Shown: one piece after another, positions 10,253-16,768 of the stretch | Position numbering within the stretch: the stretch's first letter is position 1 | Layout of the letters: the number at the start of each line of letters is the position of its first letter | Assembly: GCA_910592005.1 (NCBI GenBank) | Contig: CAJVPP010001916.1 | Span: 1-17,221, forward strand | Length of the DNA: 17,221 nucleotides | Reading direction: 5' to 3' | Origin: Funneliformis mosseae | Taxonomy: Eukaryota; Glomeromycota; Glomeromycetes; Glomerales; Glomeraceae | The notes under the pieces: generated by a model | The model's database searches: none | What the model saw: the letters and a program-made list of their open reading frames with translations, nothing else | Told to the model about the DNA's origin: nothing | Position numbers and translations under genes: made by a program

Positions 10253-10869
10253 TTAAAATACATCATAATAAATATTAAGTGATTCTGAACTTAAATTTTG
10301 CCTATCATCATCTAAAATTTTATTATACGTGGAAAAACTCCTTTTTACTGCATAATAAGAGATTGGCAATCATATATAATTACATGCTATTTTTTCTAAA
10401 AGAGGAAGTTGTAATGTAACTTTATCCCAAAATTCATTCAGTTCAGAAAATTCAATAAGATTTAAATTGATATTAACATAAATTGACTATTTCTGAATAA
10501 GATATACCGATGGATTAACTAATTCTCTAATAATTTTGATAGGAATAGATATCTCGATTAGCAGTTATTAAAGATAAATATCGTGGATCAAATACTTGAA
10601 CAGTCCTAAATAATGAACACGCAGGATGTTGTAATATATGATCTTCAAGTTTATTTGTAAGCTGCATGATATGCTTATTGAAATACTGGACAAAATGATG
10701 ATAAAGAAGAATTTAATCTTTGTAATATTGTATCTATAATTGGTCCAAAATTATTTAAAATTTTTCCCATAATTATTCGTGCTTCAAATTGTTGTAATCT
10801 TTGTTCAATAAGAGGAAACATTGATTTATTTTCTTGTTGAAAAAAATCAAGATCAGCTACAAATTGCTA
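10253..10869 (-). pseudogene. Second decayed hAT transposase, C-terminal part
   Basis: From 10866 down: QFVADLDFFQQENKSMFPL, a helix-rich stretch to a TAA at 10677, a frameshift, then LFRTVQVFDPRYLSLITANRD, a second frameshift, then IKIIRELVNPSVYLIQK. The hAT dimerisation block follows (FWDKVTLQLPLLEKIACNYI, LPISYYAVKRSFSTYNKIL, RQNLSSESL) and a stop at 10255. VKRSFS corresponds to the V-E-R-x-F-S core of hAT. TGA within I-stop-LPIS sits where related proteins have Trp. It belongs to a different hAT branch from the relic at 1704-2400. The frame is cut at 10869, where TAG precedes the palindrome and tandem repeat, so the N-terminal part is lost. Confidence 0.72.
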
Positions 10870-10884
10870 TGCATTATCCTAGTA

Positions 10885-10934
10885 GTATCCTAGGACATAT
10901 TAATATATTAATATATTAATATGTCTTAAGATAC
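10885..10934. repeat. 50-bp near-perfect A/T palindrome
   Basis: The centre lies between 10909 and 10910. The inner 32 bp (10894-10925, GACATATTAATATATT and its complement) is a perfect palindrome. The outer arms GTATCCTAG and CTTAAGATAC add nine pairs each with two mismatched pairs. It can form a cruciform. The CCTAGGACATATTAAT arm matches the neighbouring 32-bp tandem unit in inverted orientation. Confidence 0.92.
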
Positions 10935-10950
10935 TGCTTGTTTAAGACTA

Positions 10951-11093
10951 ATATGTCCTAGGATATTATAATCTATCAATTAATATATCCTAGGATGTTA
11001 TAGTCTATCAATTAATATGTTCTAGGATGTTATAGTCTATCAATTAATATGTCCTAAGACATTATAATCTATTGATTAATACGTCCTAAAGAT
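10951..11093. repeat. 32-bp tandem repeat, about 4.5 units
   Basis: The marker CC or TC before TAGGAT or TAAGAC recurs at 10957, 10989, 11021, 11053 and 11085, exactly 32 bp apart. The unit is TTAATATGTCCTAGGATGTT plus ATAGTCTATCAA. Confidence 0.92.
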
Positions 11094-11206
11094 GGGGTCT
11101 ATTTTTCCTCACTGTGACTTATTGGTTAGTAAATATAGATGAGATATGCGCTTGTTTGCTTGCCTTTCTAGATGTCAAAATATGGTAAAAAAATATTGTA
11201 TCAGGT

Positions 11207-11495
11207 GGTGCAGTAAATTTGTGTTTAATTTCGGCTGATACTATGCCATAATTTTGACCGATCTTTAGGACACGTGATTTGAGAATCTAACTCGGCGTCA
11301 TGATAGTGCCATGGTAGTGATCTGGAACTGTCATGGAACTGGTGAAGAACTGGTAAGGTGCTAGTGTAGTTCTATTAATTCGTCAGTTTTAGACCTTTTA
11401 TATGCCAGCTTGGATGCTGAGTTCTTATGTCCAAAGTTCTGGCCAAAATTATGGAATAGTGCTGGCCAAAATTAACGAAATTTACTGTGCCTTAC
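11207..11495. mobile_element. Foldback element or internally palindromic LTR segment
   Basis: The left arm 11207-11300 (GCAGTAAATTT, GCCATAATTTTG, CTCGGCGTCA) is complementary to the right arm 11403-11495 (CAAAATTATGG, GAAATTTACTGTGCC) over about 90 bp with many substitutions. The loop is about 100 bp. The pairing is strongest in the outer ~66 bp. A TATA box lies at the inner end of the right arm on the minus strand. This fits a foldback/MITE element or a solo LTR with a long inverted repeat; no target duplication was identified. Confidence 0.55.
11394..11402 (-). promoter_or_regulatory. TATA box, TATAAAAGG on minus strand
   Basis: TATAAAAGG is a full match to the eukaryotic TATA consensus in a locally mixed-composition context. 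No ORF begins directly downstream (toward 11250), so it is more likely the promoter of an LTR or foldback element than of a gene. Confidence 0.4.
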
Positions 11496-11676
11496 TGTGT
11501 CATAATCACGTATTCAGTTCCTCGCCAGTTCCAGGCACTTTTCCGTTACTTTCAAGTAACTTTTGAGTAACTTTTGAGGGTCTGGTTTGGTGGTCAGTTG
11601 GTTAGAGAATCAGAGGTATAATTTGCATTATATTAATCAGCCCATATATTTTCCTTCTTGATTGCCAATCTCTTGA

Positions 11677-11866
11677 TTACCGGATGAGGCACAAAGTGCC
11701 GAATTTGCAATCCATCATCTATTTGCTAAAGATGTGTTGCAATCTATTCACTCACTTTTTGATTGCCAGTGAGACACATACGAAGTATTAGTGTTGTGCC
11801 ATTCTTGCAATCCTGCCTTTTGTGACCCTTTTGATTGCTGAGAATGAGGCACGAAGTGCCAAATTA
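11677..11866. repeat. Dispersed hairpin motif GGCACnAAGTGCC, two good copies and one degraded
   Basis: GGCACAAAGTGCC lies at 11688-11700 and GGCACGAAGTGCC at 11848-11860. Each is preceded by GATT(A/G)C and GATGA or AATGA, and followed by AATT. A worn third copy lies near 11760-11795 (GATTGCCAGTGAGACACA). Small 5-bp stems occur within what may be an LTR. Confidence 0.6.
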
Positions 11867-11949
11867 GTTTAGGCTATATTGCTTTCATACCTTTTTTGTG
11901 TATTCTTCTGAATCTTTCTGTCTTCCCGATTTCTTTCCTGCCTATCAGC

Positions 11950-12014
11950 GGTAGTACACCAAAGCATAACTCCTTATTTTCTTTCTATATATTATTCTAC
12001 TTTGGTGTACTACC
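11950..12014. repeat. Perfect 15-bp inverted repeat with 35-bp loop
   Basis: GGTAGTACACCAAAG (11950-11964) pairs exactly with CTTTGGTGTACTACC (12000-12014). Related pieces recur at about 12072 (CTTTGGGGTACTACTAC) and 12131 (GGTACTACC), with a direct repeat of ATTGATTACTTTTAGG-like sequence between. The open frame that spans this (11896-12132) is not taken as a gene. Confidence 0.85.
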
Positions 12015-12134
12015 AAATTTATACCCCAGTTTTTGCCCGAGCCTTTCTAGAATTCTTTCTCGTATAGTTTCTATACTTTGGGGTACTACTACATCAATTA
12101 TTTTTAGGCATTATTATATTGATTACTTTTAGGT

Positions 12135-12532
12135 ACTACCACAGACCCAGTATTTTGTCAGCAAGTACATTCGCTCAAAATTTTTATTTTGAAGATTTGG
12201 GAAATTTACATGTAATTTTATACTTAGTATTTCCAGAACGAGGCAAAAAAAATGGCTTAAAAAATATATAAAAACTTTACAATAAAACTTTCTAGGTATT
12301 TTGATGATTCATCTAAAGCAGATATAAACGAGATCATCGAATTATATGGATAAGTACTCTTAGCTGAAATTGCCACATCTCCGCTAGAATACTTATAATA
12401 TTATTTATATATTTTTTTCTCGTGCAATAATACCAGCTAACTTCAATTTCTATCTTCGAACTTCTGACCTCTGATCATATAACCTGGCCTCGGATATGCC
12501 CGGAGGTATAAATCACTAGTCTGAATGTATCA
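12135..12532 (-). other. Candidate start of a 3' LTR (minus orientation)
   Basis: Reading the minus strand, a purine-rich run (AAAAGAAAAAAGTGG, 12549-12535) ends two bases before TGATACATTC at 12532. That is the usual order of a polypurine tract and an LTR that begins with TG. The sequence below is A/T-rich and non-coding. The far LTR end and the partner LTR beyond 17221 are not visible, so this rests on position and composition only. Confidence 0.3.
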
Positions 12533-13723
12533 GCCACTTTTTTCTTTTGGCTTAGCGCTCAATGAATTCCATATTTTTTTTCTGACTACGAACCATATAA
12601 TTGCAATAAGTAATAAAGTAAGTATGGAATATATTAACATAGGTGACATTAAGGAGTCCGCAACAATAGGAATGACCGGTGCTAGAGGTATTACTTGAGC
12701 TGATGATACCGCTTTTGCACCACCTGATTGCTTTGCAACTTCTTCTCTTAAAATAATTTTTTCGGAATTTGCTGGTCGACTATGAACGGATTGATTAGGT
12801 AGGGTAACTGCCTGGTTTCTTTAAACTATCTCATCCTGGGGTAATAGTTCTTGCAAAGCCTCTAATATATGTTCTCTGGCAAAACTTTTATCAAATTCCA
12901 TAACCTTATCTTCAAGACTATGCTTATAGACGAGGGATCTTAAATCATCATTGAGTAAACCTGGTAGTTTTTGCAATTAATCGTTCATAAGCGGGGATGG
13001 AGGATCTACTTTATTATCCTTCTTTAACACTAACTCTCGAAGATGAGAATTTTCCTCTATTAAATTTAATTACGTCGAAGACAAAGCATCTTTTTCCCGA
13101 CTAGTTATCTCATGTGTCGCTTCTATCCCTTTTTCTATGCATTCTATTTCATGTTTTTTTTGAATTAAAATCCTCCTTTACCCATTTCAATTCAAGCCTG
13201 AGAGAATCAATCTCTTTGGGTTCGAATGAGTTTATTTGGGCCAGCTCCTCTATCACTCCTCCCACTACATTCAAATCATGGAACACCAGATTCAGTTTCA
13301 AGTCCTCCAACTTACCTTCCAATTCAACTACCTTAGTTTCGAGAGAAAGAATCTTGACCTTATCAGCGGACGAAGCTTTTTAGGCCAAAGTTGCCTCTCT
13401 TTAATATTTGATTTAAGCAATTTGATTTTGGCAGTATATTTGGCTTCAAGTTCACATTGACTCTCAGAATGAGACTTCCGTTCAGAAATAAGTTGGGATC
13501 TAACTTTAGTGCTAGACGCATTTAACTGGCTAATCTTATTTCCAATATCCTCCTCTCGCTCTGAATACTCCAAATTTTCAGCCTGTAACTTTTCATTGAA
13601 GTCGATAATTTCAGAGTTAAAATCGATAGCAGTTTTTAATTTTTTTTCGAGCTCTTGCTCATATGTACTACCTAGCCGATGTCCTCTATCTTTTATATTC
13701 TTCAATGTATGCACATTGGACAT
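12530..13723 (-). pseudogene. Broken coiled-coil protein with C-terminal membrane segment
   Basis: Start ATG at 13723 (MSNVHTLKNIKDRGHRLGS). A long charged heptad-rich region follows (ELEKKLKTAIDFNSEIIDF, then KVKILSLETKVVELEGKLED, then NLIEENSHLRELVLKKDNK). A Pro-rich linker leads to a hydrophobic segment at about 12645-12580 (SPMLIYSILTLLLIAIIWF) followed by VRKKIW, and TGA at 12532-12530. This is a tail-anchored or envelope-like layout, about 395 codons. Lesions are TAA at 13382, 13072, 12979 and 12823, a frameshift near 13400, and one in the A8 run at 13161-13154. All four TAA codons sit where Gln (CAA) would fit. No known family is recognised. It follows gag-pro in the same orientation, so it may be the element's third gene. 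Confidence 0.6.
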
Positions 13724-14006
13724 AATCTTGATATAGTTATATAGCAGGAAAAAAATGCGCGTAACTAAATTTCATCCATAGGGCATCTTTTATTTTTTCT
13801 TGTCAAAATAAAAAATCAAATATCCTTTATTGAAAAACATCAGTTTTCATCATTTTTTATCGGTTTTCATTGTTTTTTATTGTTCAAAAACCATAAATAT
13901 TGTTTTTTATCGTTCAAAAACCATAAATATTGTTTTTTATCGTTCAAAAAAGATAAATATTATTTTTTATCGTTCTAAAATATTATTAGAAAATACTGAA
14001 GGAATT
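13724..14006. promoter_or_regulatory. Divergent intergenic region between the coiled-coil and HTH genes
   Basis: 283 bp separate the two divergent starts (13723 minus, 14007 plus). It is T-rich on the plus strand and contains the 30-bp tandem repeat. It should carry both promoters if the genes were expressed; no clear TATA box stands out. Confidence 0.35.
13869..13978. repeat. 30-bp tandem repeat, about 3.7 units
   Basis: TGTTTTTTAT or TATTTTTTAT recurs at 13871, 13901, 13931 and 13961, exactly 30 bp apart, each followed by (T/C)GTTCAAAAA and CCATAAATAT or a close variant. Being a multiple of three it stays open on the plus strand (a 10-residue repeat TINIVFYRSK) and lengthens the downstream frame at its 5' end. 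Confidence 0.92.
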
Positions 14007-14531
14007 ATGCCTAGCCGATTTTTAAAAACTCATTATCGACGAGGTGCTAGTGTTTTAACATCTGAGCAGATCGAGGAAATTAGATGCCTTAAAAATAAGG
14101 TTCCTACGTATATGATAGTAAGGAACTACCATATCAATAAAGATCACATCTCCGATATATGGGACGATTATGAACGTCTACAACAGAGTAGGAAATATGT
14201 ATTAGCAGATATGTTACCAGAGCCATCTAACCATGACGATACAGTTCACTTTAAGAACGATCCTTTAGGTCCTCCAAATATTTCCTCAGAGAATCACAGT
14301 GAATGTGACATTGTTTCCGATAGCAAAAAAAAAAAGTCTGAAGGAAAGAAGTCGAAGTTTAAGTTCACGTTAGCTTTGCCAGCACCATCTATTGAGACTC
14401 AGCCAATCCTAGCTTCAAAGAAGGATACAAACAATATGGATGTATTGTATGAGAATATGGTCGAAAAAAGCATAAAAATTGTAGATGAAAAAAAGAAGCG
14501 TTATTCTGAAAATAACTCGCCTATTCCCTAA
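14007..14531 (+). CDS. HTH-domain protein, 174 residues, no internal stop
   Basis: I start at ATG 14007 (MPSRFLKTHYRRGASVLTSE). The frame is open back to 13830 only through the 30-bp tandem repeat, which is unlikely to be protein. Residues about 17-58 (LTSEQIEEIRCLKNKVPTYM, then IVRNYHINKDHISDIWDDYE) look like a homeodomain-type helix-turn-helix as found in transposases and small repressors. Residues 107-117 are a lysine cluster (KKKKSEGKKSK) that could be a nuclear signal. The C-terminus is charged. Its last 11 bases overlap the end of the convergent protease frame (14521-14531). It has no stop in 174 codons while its neighbours are broken, which suggests a recent insertion or a retained function. 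A DNA-binding role is inferred from the HTH pattern only. Confidence 0.6.
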   Translation: MPSRFLKTHYRRGASVLTSEQIEEIRCLKNKVPTYMIVRNYHINKDHISDIWDDYERLQQSRKYVLADMLPEPSNHDDTVHFKNDPLGPPNISSENHSECDIVSDSKKKKSEGKKSKFKFTLALPAPSIETQPILASKKDTNNMDVLYENMVEKSIKIVDEKKKRYSENNSPIP

Positions 14532-15441
14532 GAAGACTTTCGCAAAACTCATTGATTTCTGAATTATACTTAAGAGTACTATATAGCATTTTTTCAAGCT
14601 CCTCATAACTCACCTTTTTTTTAAATAGATCGTCCTCACTTAAGTCTTGCGAATCCTGAGAAACTTTGTTTGGATCTGCCAGATCATCACATTCAGAAGT
14701 AACATTCGTGCAATTCACCTCGAGTTTGTTCTTGACTTTGTGCATGGTGACTGGAATAATTAAATCCTTACCGTTATGAGAAATCTTTAATTCATCTTTG
14801 TCCCAGTCAATTGCACATTTATATTTCTTAAGAAGAGGGTTCGAAAATATTAGCATTGGCTTAGAGTATTTTACAACTATAAAATCTTCATATATAGTAA
14901 ATCCAGGAGCTAAGGTTATTGGTAAATTGTGGACGACTCCAATAGATTCAATCGGCACAGTAGCAATACCACTAAGATCATGTTTTATGGATTTGTCGAT
15001 TCCATATTCTACGCGCTCAACAATATCAGGTGTTATAATGGGAAGTTCAGCACAAGAGTCTAGTGCTATAGCTGGAATTTTAAGACGCTTAATCTTGCAT
15101 TTTATAGATGCAATGCTTGTGGTGGGCTCCTTCTTTTTGACGAAATCTATCTCCATGGGTCCATCCAAAACATCCTCTTCATCTGAATCTTGAGCTAAGG
15201 CAGGTACACACTTTTTAGCTTGCTGAATTATGTACGGAAGATAATTCTCAAATTCGATCTGAATGATTTTGTGAATAGTTTCTTCTAAAGACACACGCTT
15301 ACCATGACTATCTTTATCTGATGAGGCATTATGGATAGAAGACAAATTATTGTCTTGCTTTATCTTACGAAACTCGGATTTACTAGAGACTTTAGACTTT
15401 GAGGATTTATCGGGATATCTATGTCGCTCAGCGTAATTCAC
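14521..15441 (-). CDS. Retropepsin-like aspartic protease (Pro) of a gypsy-like element
   Basis: A frame of 306 codons runs from 15441 to a TAG at 14523-14521. It opens with GTG, not ATG, so it is probably read by frameshifting from Gag. Residues 1-110 are charged and disordered. Residues about 118-225 form the protease: the catalytic motif D128-S129-C130-A131 within IPAIALDSCAELPI, a flap-region candidate around VATVPIES-like sequence (residues 158-168), and a closing hydrophobic stretch LIFSNPLL. Pepsin-like clans usually have Gly after D-S/T; here it is Cys. The C-terminal 35 residues form a charged helix (YEELEKMLYSTLKYNSEINE). No RT follows. The frame itself has no lesion. It acts on Gag during particle maturation if it is functional. 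Fold assignment is moderately sure; activity is doubtful because of the Cys. Confidence 0.65.
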   Translation of the reverse strand: MNYAERHRYPDKSSKSKVSSKSEFRKIKQDNNLSSIHNASSDKDSHGKRVSLEETIHKIIQIEFENYLPYIIQQAKKCVPALAQDSDEEDVLDGPMEIDFVKKKEPTTSIASIKCKIKRLKIPAIALDSCAELPIITPDIVERVEYGIDKSIKHDLSGIATVPIESIGVVHNLPITLAPGFTIYEDFIVVKYSKPMLIFSNPLLKKYKCAIDWDKDELKISHNGKDLIIPVTMHKVKNKLEVNCTNVTSECDDLADPNKVSQDSQDLSEDDLFKKKVSYEELEKMLYSTLKYNSEINEFCESLLRE

Positions 15442-15450
15442 TTTTTTTTT
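15438..15450 (-). promoter_or_regulatory. Candidate -1 ribosomal frameshift site between gag and pro
   Basis: On the minus strand nine A's (15450-15442) precede G. In the Gag frame the last codons are GGA AAA AAA AAG TGA. The heptamer A_AAA_AAG (15447-15441) is a classic slippery site, and slipping back one base gives GTG AAT TAC, the start of the protease frame. The alternative is a one-base loss from an A10 run that once joined the two frames. Confidence 0.5.
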
Positions 15451-15639
15451 CCATTTCTATGACTTATATAAATATTCATATCATGATTTTCGAAGTCTGA
15501 ACCAGCTGACGAATTATCAGAGTTATAATTATTATCCTCAGGTTTTGATGTATCATCATCAGAAAAAATAAGATCAGACTGGTCATCTACTGTAGCCATA
15601 TGAATTTGACCACTTCTGGATTTGAAATCTTTAGCGAGT

Positions 15640-15945
15640 TTAGCTAATAAGGCTTCGATTTGTCTTAATCTTTTTTCTAATCCTCCAAAAAGTAAGGACT
15701 CTAAACGTTGATGCTGAGGTGTTTTGGTACCTCTGGTATCTTTTCTAGCAAATTTGGCTAAGTGGGTTTCAATTCATTCTAATCTTTTTTCCAATCCTCC
15801 ATTATTATAATCTGAGAATTCTGAACACTGATAATGAGCTGATTTGGTATCTATGGTATCTTCTCTTACAAGTTTGCTGAGTTTGGCTAAATTAATTTTG
15901 ATCACTTCTAATTTTTTTTCCAATTCTTGATTAATATAACTATTA
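15640..15945 (-). repeat. Three LEK-type coiled-coil modules inside gag
   Basis: LEKRLRQIEALLAKLAK, LEKRLE(stop)IETHLAKFARK and LEKKLEVIKINLAKLSKL recur with spacing of about 114 and 129 bp (38 and 43 codons), along with D-T-x-x-T-K linkers. Tandem duplication within one gene. Confidence 0.75.
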
Positions 15946-16017
15946 AAGGTTGAAGCATTATTTGAATTAACTACATTTTCTGGTAGCTGTAAATGTTAGG
16001 CAAGTTTAGAATGCATC

Positions 16018-16180
16018 TGCATTGATTCTGCTAACTGTGCCTCCAAAGAAGCTACTTTGAAATTTAACTTTTCAAAATTGGCCAAGGCTTCATTATTCTA
16101 GGGGTGCACTTGAGCCAGTTGTGCTAGTTGCGCCTGTAGAGAAGCTATTTGGAAATTTAACTTTTCAATCTTAGCTGATG
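16018..16180 (-). repeat. Two EKLNF-type coiled-coil modules inside gag
   Basis: KIEKLNFQIASLQAQLAQL and NFEKLNFKVASLEAQLAES are adjacent copies about 100 bp apart in the same frame, with TAG at 16100 between them. Confidence 0.75.
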
Positions 16181-16768
16181 AATTATTCTGAGAAGTTTGT
16201 TTTCCATTTAAATTGGGAGGACGCTCCAACCACAAATTTTTCAATTCAGTAAAAAACGCATCAATACCTGCTGGATTTGCAATTCGCATCTAAGTATAAA
16301 AATCACCTGATGATTGACTCTTAAGAAATCCTAAAACCTGCGCATCATTATTTGCTACACCTAATAGAAGAGGACGAATTCTAGTCTCATAAGTATCTGA
16401 GGTATCATAAGATTGAAATTTTTCTTGAGTCAATCTGTGGATGGCTGATTGCTGATTTCTAACTGTCTCTCGCTGATATTTTGTTTTCATCCAAGCCTGT
16501 AATGTATCTGAAGAATTGATATTGACTGCTGGATTTACAAAAGGATTTTGCAGTAAAACAGATGCATATTTTCCTCCCATCATAGATTTTAAAATTTCAC
16601 ATTTGTATACATCGTCAAAATCTCCTGCATTCACATTCTCAAGAACAGTCATATGCTCTTCAAGATGTCTCCATGATTGTATAACTTTATCTAAGTATTT
16701 ATCAGGTGGTTCTTGACCAGTATAGGGCTGAAATTTTGTAAGAGTAGAATTCACTAATTTTAATACTA

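Larger units (their letters stand above)
15438..16754 (-). pseudogene. Gag core protein of a gypsy-like retroelement, four nonsense codons
   Basis: One minus-strand frame of 438 codons runs from 16754 to TGA at 15440-15438 without an indel. It contains TAG at 16292, TAG at 16100, TAA at 15998 and TGA at 15776. The first ~190 residues are a capsid-like retrotransposon Gag: FQPYTGQEPPDKYLDKVIQS, LQAWMKTKYQRETVRNQQSA, YETRIRPLLLGV, MRIANPAGIDAFFTELKNLW. Then come coiled-coil duplications (two EKLNFxxASLxAQLA modules, three LEKxLxxIxxxLAK modules) and an acidic tail with DDDTSKPEDN. No CCHC zinc knuckle is visible. Gag would form the particle. The frame upstream (above 16766) is displaced by one base, so the N-terminus is annotated separately. 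Confidence 0.75.

Noticed and set aside
10885..11093. CRISPR array
   Set aside because: Repeats are directly adjacent 32-bp units without spacers, in a eukaryotic context.
11896..12132. 78-codon hydrophobic plus-strand frame
   Set aside because: It spans a perfect inverted repeat and its hydrophobicity comes from T-rich DNA; no start context or homology.
13114..13736. Three plus-strand frames opposite the coiled-coil gene
   Set aside because: Shadows of the heptad-rich minus-strand protein; Ser/Phe-rich composition is what antisense of Glu/Lys codons gives.
14415..14606. 63-codon minus-strand frame over the HTH end
   Set aside because: It overlaps the protease C-terminus and the HTH gene in a third frame, with no motif.
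14798..15193. 131-codon plus-strand frame opposite the protease
   Set aside because: Antisense shadow: the minus frame has the protease motif and longer coherent protein; this one has no motif.
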